The notes: a model not told the origin generated them from the sequence alone. 64,000 nt of DNA from Alteromonas sp. 1_MG-2023 (GCF_030547075.1 NZ_JAUOQH010000006.1:124001-188000); one strand, 5' to 3'; positions 29,412-37,922 are shown, counted from the first letter of the stretch. Made by a program: numbers and translations.

Positions 29412-30005
29412 ATGAAAGCATTTAAAAAAGAACTAAAAGCCATGATAAAAGGCACTGAGAAGCCAAAAGTGATTGAAGATACCTTCTCATTTGCTGATGC
29501 TGTGCAAGGTGTAAAACCCATGGAGCAGGACAAGGTTGTACCGAATAAGAAGGTTGCTCTTGAAAAGAAAAAGCAACTGGCAGGGGTTAAGCACCTTAAA
29601 GGCAGTAAGCAGGTAGCGGCGAGTTTTAGCTTTTCAGATATGTACCAAGCCGTACTTCCGCAAGAGGGCCCCATGCGATATTGCCGAGAAGGCGTGCCGA
29701 CACATGTACTAAAGCAGCTTAGACGAGGAGACTATTCTCCTGAGTTTTTGCTCGATTTGCATGGCATGACCCGAGAAATGGCAAAAACCGAAATAGCCTC
29801 ATTGATTCATACAGCCCGCAAAGAGTCGGTAGACTGCGTTTCTATCATGCACGGGTTTGGGCAAGGCGTATTAAAAAACGCGCTTCCCCACTACTTAATA
29901 CAGCATCCCCACGTGAATGCATTTCACCAAGCCCCGCTAGAATACGGCGGACAAGCGGCATTGCTTGTTTTGCTAGATGTGCCCACGCCAGAATATAAGC
30001 GATAG
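29412..30005 (+). CDS. smrB: Smr-domain endonuclease SmrB
   Basis: 197 residues with a charged N-terminal extension and a C-terminal Smr domain (LLDLHGMTREMAKTEIASLI, IMHGFGQGVLKNALPHYL, AFHQAPLEYGGQAALLVLL). In E. coli, SmrB cuts mRNA between collided ribosomes and so feeds ribosome rescue. The DLHGM and HGFG motifs of the active Smr fold are intact. Placement divergent from prmB is conserved. Confidence 0.95.
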   Translation: MKAFKKELKAMIKGTEKPKVIEDTFSFADAVQGVKPMEQDKVVPNKKVALEKKKQLAGVKHLKGSKQVAASFSFSDMYQAVLPQEGPMRYCREGVPTHVLKQLRRGDYSPEFLLDLHGMTREMAKTEIASLIHTARKESVDCVSIMHGFGQGVLKNALPHYLIQHPHVNAFHQAPLEYGGQAALLVLLDVPTPEYKR

Positions 30006-30070
30006 TGAAATTAGTTTTATTTACTGGATTCTTGACCTAAGCGGCAATGCTCTCATGGGTAAAGCTCCGC

Positions 30071-30196
30071 TTACTTATCAAGCTCTGCGCTGTTGTGCAT
30101 AAACATGTATGTATAAAACACGCCCATTCCAATAATAATACTGATACCTAAAAGCGAGCCCCATACAACGGGATCTGAAATCATACTTAGCAACAT
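30071..30196 (-). CDS. DUF3149 family membrane microprotein (41 aa)
   Basis: A 41-residue frame, MLLSMISDPVVWGSLLGISI then a single hydrophobic helix ending YTYMFMHNSAELDK, preceded by AGAGGAG eight bases before the ATG. The DPVVWGSLLG motif followed by one membrane helix is the DUF3149 signature (recognised from memory). The function of this family is unknown. Upstream lie a TATTAT -10 and two FNR-like palindromes, which suggests control by oxygen. It is convergent with smrB. Confidence 0.85.
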   Translation of the reverse strand: MLLSMISDPVVWGSLLGISIIIGMGVFYTYMFMHNSAELDK

Positions 30197-30226
30197 GGTG
30201 TTTCTCCTCTAATCATCTACAGCTTA

Positions 30227-30316
30227 ATAATAGAGGTTTACCCACAGTTCGATATGATCTGGATCAAGGTAAAATGAGCAGTATTTACAGAGAGTGTTTG
30301 AAGTTGATCGAGATCA
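30227..30316 (-). promoter_or_regulatory. FNR-like sites and promoter of the DUF3149 gene
   Basis: ATGATCTGGATCAA (30254-30267) matches TTGAT-N4-ATCAA at nine of ten positions; TTGATCGAGATCAA (30303-30316) matches perfectly. A TATTAT -10 (minus strand of 30227-30232) predicts transcription from about 30220, which puts the nearer site at about -41, the position of a class II FNR-activated promoter. The distal site lies at about -90. Confidence 0.65.
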
Positions 30317-30351
30317 ATTTTTAAATAAATTAAAAATAACTCAAAATGCCA

Positions 30352-30380
30352 TTGCAAATCATTCTCATTTACAATACATT
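30352..30380 (+). promoter_or_regulatory. Promoter with Fur box for a candidate small RNA
   Basis: TTGCAA (30352-30357), 17 bases, TACATT (30375-30380). GCAAATCATTCTCATTTACA (30354-30373) fills the space between; on the other strand it reads TGTAAATGAGAATGATTTGC, a good Fur box and nearly the same as the one before bfd. Transcription would begin near G30387. Confidence 0.7.
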
Positions 30381-30386
30381 ATACAT

Positions 30387-30465
30387 GCCTGTTCGACGTA
30401 GGTTAAAAACGGTCTTGGCTTAGCGTCGTAAGGGAAACAGACTCCCGTCTGTTTCCCTTTTTTTT
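30387..30465 (+). ncRNA. Candidate Fur-controlled small RNA (about 79 nt)
   Basis: From the predicted start near 30387 to a strong intrinsic terminator there is no coding frame worth calling. The terminator AGGGAAACAGAC / GTCTGTTTCCCT (30431-30442 with 30447-30458), TCCC loop and eight T residues works only on the plus strand, so it does not belong to the kinase gene that ends at 30488 on the other strand. Size, Fur box and terminator match the RyhB/PrrF type of iron-sparing sRNA. The body does not look like E. coli RyhB as I recall it. smrB read-through is an alternative source for the terminator. Confidence 0.65.
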
Positions 30466-30487
30466 CCTCGTAATTCTGTAATGAAAT

Positions 30488-31870
30488 TTACGCTCTATCT
30501 AAAATAAAACGTACGCATAATCCCTTGTCTTTTCGGTTTTGAATCACTAAGTGCCCATTATGCGCGTCGGTAATTTCTCGGCATAGCGCCAACCCTAGTC
30601 CACTTCCATTCGCCTTAGTGGAATAAAAAGGCACCAGCGCATTTGTCATTACGCTATCCGTCATGCCTTTTCCGCTATCGAGTACTTCTATAATCACTTG
30701 AGAGGCCGTTTGCTTGATAACGAGCTCTACATCCTGTGGGTTTCCTCCCGATTCATGTGCATTTTTAAGTAGGTTAATTAATAGCTGCTCAACTTGGACT
30801 GCATCGGCTTTCACCTCGACAGCCTCAGGCATGGTTAACTTGAAATCACACTGATTGCTGAGTTGCGCCGTTATTTTATCCCAATCAATCGTTACCAAAA
30901 CCGGTGGAGGCAATTTTGCAAACCTTCCATACCCTTGAACAAATTGATTTAAATGGGCAATACGCTCTTCAATGGTGTGGAACACGCGTACCAGACGGGT
31001 ATTTCCATTTTGTTGACCTACAATTTGGCCGCTATGTAACAGGCTAGAAATAGGCCCTAAGGAATTATTTAGCTCGTGACTAATCACTCTTATTACTTTT
31101 TTCCAAACCGACACTTCTTGTCGATTAAGCTCCCGAGTCATTTGCTTAAGAATATACAGTCGGTGAGTTTGATTATTGAGCAAGAAGGTTCCGGTAGCCA
31201 TATGCCACGTTTGAATTCCATTGGCATCCTGAGGCAAGGTAAATAGCCCTTCTCGGTTATCTAACAAAACATCTTTCAGCGTGTCTGGTTTATTTTTGAG
31301 TAACGTACCAAGGGTGTAGCCCTCTAAACTTTTGGTACCCACGCTTTTCTCGCCCAAACTGTTGGCCCCCACTCTAGTGGCACCAACACCATTTGCCTGT
31401 GAATCACTATCTTCTACTTTACTTGTTGGGTGGAAAAATTCGCACGCTTGGCGGTTACTCAGTACTACATACATCTGGTCGTTTACTAATAATAAAACGT
31501 CAGGTGAACTATGCAGCACTTTGTCTAGCATTAGCTCTCGTTGATACAACCACTGTTTTTCTCGGCGAAGGGTTTCTGCGGTATCGTTATAAAGCTGGCA
31601 TAAGGTTTCAAACTCATCACCCGTTTTACAAGCCAGTGTTGATGAAAACTCCCCGTCTTTAAAATTGAGCAAGCCTATTTCCAGCGCACCCAATTGATTA
31701 GTTATTTGCGCCGTACAGACTTTCACTGCCATTGCGCACAGGCACAAAGACGCAGTAACAAGCAGGGCTTTTTGAACAACCGACAGGTCGCTTAAATACA
31801 ACATAGGCGCCATGCCTATTGCCGTAGCGCAAAGCGCAGCGACCAAAAGCTTAGTTTTAATTAACCTCAC
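30488..31870 (-). CDS. NtrY-like sensor histidine kinase
   Basis: 460 residues: two N-terminal membrane helices (about 8-55) with almost no periplasmic loop, a HAMP-like linker, a PAS domain interrupted by a low-complexity insert (about 155-190, repeated VGA/TxSLG units), the phospho-acceptor His in VISHELNNSLGP, then HATPase_c with N-box NLLKNAHESGG, DSGKGMTD and GSGLGLAL. The GTG start overlaps the regulator stop by four bases (GTGA), so translation is coupled. Short periplasmic loop suggests it senses a membrane or cytoplasmic signal, perhaps through the adjacent transporter. Confidence 0.92.
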   Translation of the reverse strand: MRLIKTKLLVAALCATAIGMAPMLYLSDLSVVQKALLVTASLCLCAMAVKVCTAQITNQLGALEIGLLNFKDGEFSSTLACKTGDEFETLCQLYNDTAETLRREKQWLYQRELMLDKVLHSSPDVLLLVNDQMYVVLSNRQACEFFHPTSKVEDSDSQANGVGATRVGANSLGEKSVGTKSLEGYTLGTLLKNKPDTLKDVLLDNREGLFTLPQDANGIQTWHMATGTFLLNNQTHRLYILKQMTRELNRQEVSVWKKVIRVISHELNNSLGPISSLLHSGQIVGQQNGNTRLVRVFHTIEERIAHLNQFVQGYGRFAKLPPPVLVTIDWDKITAQLSNQCDFKLTMPEAVEVKADAVQVEQLLINLLKNAHESGGNPQDVELVIKQTASQVIIEVLDSGKGMTDSVMTNALVPFYSTKANGSGLGLALCREITDAHNGHLVIQNRKDKGLCVRFILDRA

Positions 31871-33210
31871 GATTTATAATCAATTCCATATTTATCTAGC
31901 CTGCGGTAGAGGGCTTGCCTTGATAGTCCTAAGTACCTTGCGACTTTAGATATTGTGCCGTTAAATTCTGTAAGTGCCTCCTCTATCTCTAACTTGCTGG
32001 GTTCTTTTCCCCCTTTGGGCTCGGTATTCGCATCACTATTCGCACAGGGTAAACCGAAGTCTTCAGCATCAAGAGTACCATCTGGGTGTAAAATACTAAC
32101 TCGTCGACACACATTCTCAAGCTCACGCACATTTCCTGGCCATGCATAGGCTTGTAATGTTTGTTGACCAGTTAAGCTAATGTCTCGACCAGGCAGAAAA
32201 TGCTTTGCTAAGGCCAACACATCATCTCCTCGCTCATTAAGCGGCGGCACATTAATTTCGATAACATTTAAACGGTAAAACAAGTCTTCGCGGAATGCAC
32301 CGTTGGCGATATCGCGGGTTAAATCAGAATTGGTAGCCGATATAATTCTTACGTCAGTTTTTTGTGTTTTCACCGAGCCCAGTTTTTCAAACTCACCGGT
32401 TTGCAATACGCGTAATAGTTTGACTTGGCCAGACAAAGGCAAGTTGCCAATCTCATCCAAGAACAAGGTGCCTTGGTTAGCAGCTTCAAACCGGCCAATT
32501 CGCGTTTTATTAGCGCTGGTAAACGCCCCGACTTCTGCGCCAAATAGCTCGGCTTCAATAAGCTCTTGAGGAAGGGCTCCCGCGTTTACCTTCACAAATG
32601 CGGACTGATTAAGTGGTGATTGAGACTGAATGAGTTCAGCAATCTTTTCCTTTCCACTACCGTTAGGCCCAGTAATAAGCACCGGCACATCAGATTTAGC
32701 CACCTGCACCGACATATCTACCACCCGCTGCATGGCTGCACTTTCGTACACTAATCCAATACTTACTGCTGCCTGGCGAGTATTGTCAAAATTTGTCACC
32801 TGCTGCTTCAACACTTTATTTTGGCTAGCGGCCTGCCCTAGCGCTACAAGATTTTTAATAGTGGTAATAAGCTTGCTGTCATCCCAAGGCTTTGGAATGT
32901 AGTCTGCCGCGCCCGCTTTCACTAACTCTACTGCTTGTTCTAATTCCGTCCACGCGGTAATGAGAATAATGGGTAATAGCGGGTTTAGCTCACGAAGTGC
33001 GAAGAAGAGCTCGCGCCCTTCCTCGCCAGAGGTCGTATCTGCACTAAAATTCATATCTTGCAGCACTAGCCCGATAGCTTGGTAATTGACTATCTGCAGC
33101 GCCGCTTTTGGTGTGGTGGCTGTCACCACATCGTAACCATGAATTTCTAGCAATAATGACAACGCCTCTAATACGGCGGCGTTATCATCAACAATTAACA
33201 CTTTTGTCAT
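31867..33210 (-). CDS. NtrC-type sigma-54-dependent response regulator
   Basis: 447 residues, start at MTKVLIVDDNAAVLEA with AGAAG upstream. Receiver domain with the phospho-Asp in VLQDMNFS; AAA+ domain with Walker A GPNGSGKE and Walker B TLFLDEIGNL; C-terminal Fis-type helix-turn-helix (ISKVARYLGLSRQALYRRLD). The loop that touches sigma-54 reads GAFTSA in place of GAFTGA. It lies at the end of the exporter operon and probably activates it from the palindromes at 37974-38019. Confidence 0.93.
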   Translation of the reverse strand: MTKVLIVDDNAAVLEALSLLLEIHGYDVVTATTPKAALQIVNYQAIGLVLQDMNFSADTTSGEEGRELFFALRELNPLLPIILITAWTELEQAVELVKAGAADYIPKPWDDSKLITTIKNLVALGQAASQNKVLKQQVTNFDNTRQAAVSIGLVYESAAMQRVVDMSVQVAKSDVPVLITGPNGSGKEKIAELIQSQSPLNQSAFVKVNAGALPQELIEAELFGAEVGAFTSANKTRIGRFEAANQGTLFLDEIGNLPLSGQVKLLRVLQTGEFEKLGSVKTQKTDVRIISATNSDLTRDIANGAFREDLFYRLNVIEINVPPLNERGDDVLALAKHFLPGRDISLTGQQTLQAYAWPGNVRELENVCRRVSILHPDGTLDAEDFGLPCANSDANTEPKGGKEPSKLEIEEALTEFNGTISKVARYLGLSRQALYRRLDKYGIDYKS

Positions 33211-33232
33211 GTCTGCACTTCTTAAATACGAC

Positions 33233-34441
33233 TTATATGCTTCGAGTAGCAATACTGGGTGAAATATTAGCAGCTCGCATTGCAGGAAAAATAACGGCCA
33301 CTATGCTCATTACAAAAATAAACACGGCAGTACCTAGGATGAATTCTGGCTCTAATGATGAAATGGAGTAAGATTTCATCATTACATCACCTAAAACCAC
33401 TGCTGCTATTCCCCCTATCAGTAAGCCCGCTATGCATACCATGGTATTTTCGACTAAAAAATACCTTACGATAGCAGACTTTCTTGCGCCTAACGCCCGC
33501 CGGGTTCCAATTTGTTTTGTGCGTTTACTAATATTGAATTGGGTGAGGCCGAATATGCCAAGTGCAGTCACCAGTAAAAGAATAACAACCAGTACAATTA
33601 ACATACGCATCATGAGCACATCAGTGGAGTCGTAGTTTTCTTTGGTTTTATCTAACCCATCGACATTAATGATGACCCGTTTATCGTAAACGTCCAACAT
33701 ATTCTGTTCAATGTTCGCCATGATATTAGCTCGTTCAGTTTTATCCGTTCGAACGAGAATATGTTGATAATTTTGCACATCCATAAACGGTACAATAGCT
33801 GTGGTTTTATCACGCATGCCATTGGGCCACGGGCTTTTCATTGTTCCCACAATGCCGATAATTTCAAGGGGTCTATTTTTAAGATAAACCGTTTCACCCA
33901 GCGCACCACCATCGGGAAATAGTGCATCAGCAAGGGCTTGAGAGACAATAACTGTATTGGGGCCGTTACCGGTAAAGTCATTACCAACAATTATCTCTTC
34001 TGGCCTAAAGTTACGCCCCTCAAGTAGTTTTATACCAAAAGTATTTAAGCCATGCTCATCCATATAATAGTATGGCACGCTGATGGATTTAGATTTCTCT
34101 GGAGATGGCTTCAAACGCACTGATGATGAAGAGCCACCGCCTGACAAGGGTATGGCTTGAGTTAAACTGGCGTCAATTACGCCAGGAAGGCTTCTAATCA
34201 TTGTTTCATCGAGTTCGGCTTGTTGACTGAGAGAGCGGTCTTTACCAAACGTCATGACCGACAAGCTAAAGATTTCCTTTTCTGGGAACCCCGTATCTTC
34301 GCGAAGATACGAAACATGATCGTTAATCATAAATGCAGCGTTGCTAACAATCGCCATGGTGAGTGCAATTTGAAGTAGTAAAAGCACAGCACCAATTTTG
34401 GAGCGGCGTATTGCGTTGAAAATAGGTTTAATGTCTAACAT
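33233..34441 (-). CDS. ABC transporter permease, MacB/FtsX type (second)
   Basis: 402-residue inner-membrane permease: one N-terminal helix (GAVLLLLQIALTMAIVSNAA), a large MacB-type periplasmic domain (about 45-275) and three C-terminal FtsX helices (MLIVLVVILLLVTALGIFGL; YFLVENTMVCIAGLLIGGIA; LGTAVFIFVMSIVAVIFPAM). The RTKQIGTRRALGA coupling motif is present. It begins ten bases after the first permease and forms a heterodimer with it by inference. MacB-type machines do not carry the substrate through the membrane but drive extrusion from the periplasm. Confidence 0.9.
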   Translation of the reverse strand: MLDIKPIFNAIRRSKIGAVLLLLQIALTMAIVSNAAFMINDHVSYLREDTGFPEKEIFSLSVMTFGKDRSLSQQAELDETMIRSLPGVIDASLTQAIPLSGGGSSSSVRLKPSPEKSKSISVPYYYMDEHGLNTFGIKLLEGRNFRPEEIIVGNDFTGNGPNTVIVSQALADALFPDGGALGETVYLKNRPLEIIGIVGTMKSPWPNGMRDKTTAIVPFMDVQNYQHILVRTDKTERANIMANIEQNMLDVYDKRVIINVDGLDKTKENYDSTDVLMMRMLIVLVVILLLVTALGIFGLTQFNISKRTKQIGTRRALGARKSAIVRYFLVENTMVCIAGLLIGGIAAVVLGDVMMKSYSISSLEPEFILGTAVFIFVMSIVAVIFPAMRAANISPSIATRSI

Positions 34442-34451
34442 AGCCTGCTCC

Positions 34452-35765
34452 CTATTGGCTTTTTAAGTAGATAGCGGGTTGTGTTCTGCACACTAACCAT
34501 GCTGGATACAACCCAGCCAAGAAACTGGCCACTAGGGCAATAATTGGCGCAGCTAGCAACATTGAGACATCCATAGTTGCTAAGGCATCATAATAGCTGT
34601 TGGTCACGCGAATTCCCCATAACCCAATTTGCGCAATCACAATACCTAACAAGCCTCCGGCTAACCCAATCACTGATACTTCGACAATATGCTGGGCAAA
34701 TATATGACGCTTGCTGGCACCTAGTGCCCTTCGGACACCCACCTCTGGCGCCCGCTTTAAAAACTTCGCCAGCAGTAACCCTAAAATGTTGGACACACAC
34801 ACTAATAGGAACATAAAACTCAACCCCACCAGAATACGGTTATCTTCAGATACCACGTTGTTGTACTCCAGCCATTCCGTCACGTTTCTAAGTTTGTATT
34901 CCAACGTTTGTCGGTTGAAACGTCCTTTTTCTCTTTGATCTTCCATATAGGACATAAGGAAGTTGGTGAACTGTTGCTTCTCGTCTTCCGAGTTCAATTG
35001 AACCCAAAATTGAACCCATACGTGCTCTGAATGCATTAAATCTTGATAGTTCTTAAGCGCTTCATGCTTCCAGCCGTTTAAGTTTCCCCAAGTGGTAATT
35101 TCTTCTAACGCACCAATGCCGAAAGGAATATAGAGCTGTTCAGAGGAATTAAACGCTCCGTTGTTCACGTCGTAATACTTCACGTGGTGCTTCCAATTCG
35201 CTGTGACACCCACAATTCGGTAACTATTATTATCAAGGTATATATGTTGGCCAACCGAGTTTTCACCTGCAAACAAACGGTTGTTAATTTTTTCTGATAT
35301 CACTGCTACGTATTCGTGGGTGTCTTGTGAATTTAAAGACCAAGGTGCGCCATAAATAAAAGGTCGGTCGAAGATAGTGAAGAACTCTCTATTCACCAAT
35401 CGGGCGGGCTCCATAGTAGGTTTCACATCAGGCGAATTAAGGTGCACAGAGAAGCCGCTTCTAAAGCTCGGCGATTTAGGTACTGGAATATCTGCGTTGT
35501 ACAGATTCACGGCATCCTGATAAGTCAGTTGATAAGGTAGGTTGTCAGATGAATGCCACTCACTGCCATCGTCCATAATATTCAGCTGCGGATAAAAAAT
35601 AGCGCCACTTTTGTGGGGAATGGGGTCCATCGACATCATGTGATAAACCGACAGACTTGTCATAGTCAACCCAATGCCAATGGCTATGGCGAACACCATC
35701 AAAAAGCTAATGACGGGCGTGCGTTTAATGCTTCGCCAACTTAAATCGATATAATGGAGGAACAT
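34452..35765 (-). CDS. ABC transporter permease, MacB/FtsX type (first)
   Basis: 437 residues, start MFLHYIDLSWRSIKRTPVIS with AGGAGT six bases upstream. Same architecture as its neighbour: N-terminal helix (VISFLMVFAIAIGIGLTMTS), MacB periplasmic domain, three C-terminal helices, and coupling motif APEVGVRRALGASKRHI. The two permeases share little sequence beyond the fold, as expected of a heterodimer. The ATG begins one base after the ATPase stop, which implies translational coupling. Confidence 0.9.
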   Translation of the reverse strand: MFLHYIDLSWRSIKRTPVISFLMVFAIAIGIGLTMTSLSVYHMMSMDPIPHKSGAIFYPQLNIMDDGSEWHSSDNLPYQLTYQDAVNLYNADIPVPKSPSFRSGFSVHLNSPDVKPTMEPARLVNREFFTIFDRPFIYGAPWSLNSQDTHEYVAVISEKINNRLFAGENSVGQHIYLDNNSYRIVGVTANWKHHVKYYDVNNGAFNSSEQLYIPFGIGALEEITTWGNLNGWKHEALKNYQDLMHSEHVWVQFWVQLNSEDEKQQFTNFLMSYMEDQREKGRFNRQTLEYKLRNVTEWLEYNNVVSEDNRILVGLSFMFLLVCVSNILGLLLAKFLKRAPEVGVRRALGASKRHIFAQHIVEVSVIGLAGGLLGIVIAQIGLWGIRVTNSYYDALATMDVSMLLAAPIIALVASFLAGLYPAWLVCRTQPAIYLKSQ

Positions 35766-35766
35766 A

Positions 35767-36501
35767 TTATACTCCTGATGCAACAACGGCTTCTTCGGCG
35801 CGGGTGGCCGTTACTGTCGGTTTACCTTGATACAAGGTAAAGTCGGCTAACTGCCCATCTACGACTTGAATATTCCTAGGCGCTCGGCGGGCCAATTCAG
35901 CATCATGAGTTACCATTACAATTGTTGCGCCATTTTTGTTTATTTCTTCTAGTAGCTCCATGACTTGGCGTGCCATAAGGCTGTCCAGATTTCCCGTAGG
36001 TTCATCGGCAAGTAAGAAACGAGGCTTGCCCGCAAGAGCTCGTGCTATTGCCACACGCTGCTGCTGCCCGCCAGATAACTGTTGGGGTAAGTGTTTCGCT
36101 CTGCTGGCTAGTCCAACTTGCTCTAAACATTGTTCAATTCTAATTTTACGTTCTTTCGCGGCAATGCCTCGATAACGCAGGGGCACTTCAACATTTTCAT
36201 ATAAATTCAAATCAGGTATTAAATTAAACCCCTGAAATATATACCCAATTTTCTGATTTCTTAAGTCAGCAGTTTCATTGTCAGATAGCCCGCCGATATC
36301 GACACCATCTAAGGTATATTGGCCTGAGGTAAACGGCTCAAGCAAACCAGCTATGTTTAAAAACGTTGTTTTCCCAGAGCCAGAAGGCCCTGTAACGGCG
36401 ATGAACTCGCCTTCATTAACGGTTAAGGAAAAATCCCTTAGTGCATGGGTTTGTACGCTGTTCGTTTGGTATATTTTGCTTACGTTATTCATGGTTAACA
36501 T
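35767..36501 (-). CDS. ABC transporter ATP-binding protein, MacB/LolD type
   Basis: 244-residue nucleotide-binding subunit. Walker A GPSGSGKTT, Q-loop (IGYIFQGFNLIP), signature LSGGQQQRVAIARA, Walker B FLLADEPTGNLDS and switch His in VMVTHDAEL are intact. The LolD/MacB subgroup is shown by the DEPTGNLDS sequence and the neighbouring FtsX permeases. Preceded 18 bases upstream by the adaptor gene. Confidence 0.94.
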   Translation of the reverse strand: MLTMNNVSKIYQTNSVQTHALRDFSLTVNEGEFIAVTGPSGSGKTTFLNIAGLLEPFTSGQYTLDGVDIGGLSDNETADLRNQKIGYIFQGFNLIPDLNLYENVEVPLRYRGIAAKERKIRIEQCLEQVGLASRAKHLPQQLSGGQQQRVAIARALAGKPRFLLADEPTGNLDSLMARQVMELLEEINKNGATIVMVTHDAELARRAPRNIQVVDGQLADFTLYQGKPTVTATRAEEAVVASGV

Positions 36502-36519
36502 TGCTATTTATCCTTTTTA

Positions 36520-37776
36520 TTAGCGCAGAAGTACTGTAGCCGCTTGATTAAACTGTTCGTAATTTGAAACTATTATGCGATCGCCCTCTTGCAAGCCGCT
36601 GAGGATTTCCACTTCTCGAATACTGGTTGCACCAACCTGAATGTCGATTCGCTCTGCAAGGTCGCCGGTAACTAAATAAGCTGTGGTGCCGCCGGCTTGA
36701 AGAAAGCTCCCACGGTCTACCTTAAGTACATCAGTTTTGTTCTCTAACAATATTCGTGCTGACACCTGTTGGTTCTGACGAATTGACTGCACGCTATTTT
36801 CAGGAAAGCGCACCCTTGCAGTAACCTGTCTATCGACTACTTCTGGGGATATTGAAACCAATGTGCCAATCACTTTTTGGACACCCACTTTTAACTCAAC
36901 ACTCATCCCTAACCCCAGCTCATTTGCGTAGCTCTCAGCAACGTTGAGCTCGGCTTCGTAAGCCGTTAAATCTACTAATTTCATTAATGGCTCATTTTTC
37001 GCCACAAGTGCATTCGGCTGAATTAGCACGTTCCCCACCACACCAGACACGCTAGCGCTAATAGTTAAATCGGCAAGTTGGCGAGTTAGGTCATCAACAA
37101 CTAAAGCTTGCCTAGCGACCTTCTCTTTCGTGGTCTTAAGCTCAAAAGCTAACGTATCTGTTGCTAATTCAATTTCGCTAATGGCGTGCTTATAAGTCAC
37201 TTCTGCCTTGGCTAGATTATCTAGAGCCTCTTCTAAATCTATCTGGCTAATGAGGTGGTCTTTAATAGACAGCTTTGCTCTTTTTTCTTCTCGCTGAGCA
37301 GCGACCAATTCAACGTCGGCAATATCAGCTTGTTTATTTAATAAAAGTGCCTGTCTACGTACGTCGAGCTCTTGCCTAGCAAGCTCACTTTGCAAACTTG
37401 CTAGCGCAGATTGCTCTTGCTTCATAGTATTCTGCAACTCAGGAGAATCGACTATTGCTACAATATCCCCATATTCTACCGAATCACCGGGCTTAACTTT
37501 TAATACGACATAGCCTTGCTCAGGGCTATATAGCTGTGGAGCGTTTGAAGCGATTATTCTGCCTGTGGTAACGATATCCCTAATTAGCTCGCCTTTCGTT
37601 ACTACACTGAATTTTAGCGAATCACGGCTGCTAGATATGCCAGCGTTGGAGCTAGAAAAAAGCAAAATATATCCGAAGACACCCATTATCACGAGTACCG
37701 CTAAGACACCCACCCATTTTTTTGGCGATGGCTGCGTTATAACAACGGTATCCTGGCTACTGGTATCCTGAATCAT
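36520..37776 (-). CDS. Periplasmic adaptor, HlyD/MacA family
   Basis: 418 residues: N-terminal membrane anchor (WVGVLAVLVIMGVFGYILLF), first half-lipoyl (YVVLKVKPGDSVEYGDIVAI), a long coiled-coil hairpin (about 115-225, LASLQSELARQELDVRRQAL and following), second half-lipoyl (ISGVVGNVLIQPNALVAKNE-like), beta-barrel and membrane-proximal domains. It would bridge the ABC permeases to an outer-membrane TolC-type channel, which is not in this window. The start ATG overlaps the stop of a 32-codon frame (ATGA). Confidence 0.9.
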   Translation of the reverse strand: MIQDTSSQDTVVITQPSPKKWVGVLAVLVIMGVFGYILLFSSSNAGISSSRDSLKFSVVTKGELIRDIVTTGRIIASNAPQLYSPEQGYVVLKVKPGDSVEYGDIVAIVDSPELQNTMKQEQSALASLQSELARQELDVRRQALLLNKQADIADVELVAAQREEKRAKLSIKDHLISQIDLEEALDNLAKAEVTYKHAISEIELATDTLAFELKTTKEKVARQALVVDDLTRQLADLTISASVSGVVGNVLIQPNALVAKNEPLMKLVDLTAYEAELNVAESYANELGLGMSVELKVGVQKVIGTLVSISPEVVDRQVTARVRFPENSVQSIRQNQQVSARILLENKTDVLKVDRGSFLQAGGTTAYLVTGDLAERIDIQVGATSIREVEILSGLQEGDRIIVSNYEQFNQAATVLLR

Positions 37777-37871
37777 AAGGCATCCTCATGGCTTACTGAC
37801 TCAAAATTAGCGAGCAATACCACAATAATAAAGATAATAATGGGCAGACTGATAAAGTGAAAAAGCAACAT
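37773..37871 (-). CDS. Possible 32-aa leader/membrane microprotein of the exporter operon
   Basis: A short frame, MLLFHFISLPIIIFIIVVLL followed by ANFESVSHEDAL, ends in TGA inside the adaptor ATG (ATGA overlap), the usual sign of translational coupling. It is one hydrophobic helix with an acidic tail. It begins about 25 bases after the transcription start predicted from the sigma-54-like promoter. There is no Shine-Dalgarno sequence, which weakens the call. It may be a regulatory leader peptide or a small subunit of the transporter. Confidence 0.45.
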   Translation of the reverse strand: MLLFHFISLPIIIFIIVVLLANFESVSHEDAL

Positions 37872-37907
37872 GTTAATTTAATTTTTGTTGGGGCATAAAC
37901 TAGTAGT

Positions 37908-37922
37908 ACGAATAACGTGCCA
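37908..37922 (-). promoter_or_regulatory. Candidate sigma-54 promoter of the exporter operon
   Basis: On the minus strand TGGCACG-TTAT-TCGT. The -24 element TGGCACG is perfect; the -12 element (TTGC in the consensus) keeps only its G in register. Spacing between the two is correct. It sits downstream of paired palindromes and the operon encodes a sigma-54 activator, which raises its likelihood. Confidence 0.5.

Noticed and set aside
30387..30465. Identity of the candidate sRNA with RyhB
   Set aside because: I could not find the RyhB pairing core in the body; only promoter logic and size agree, so the name is not used.
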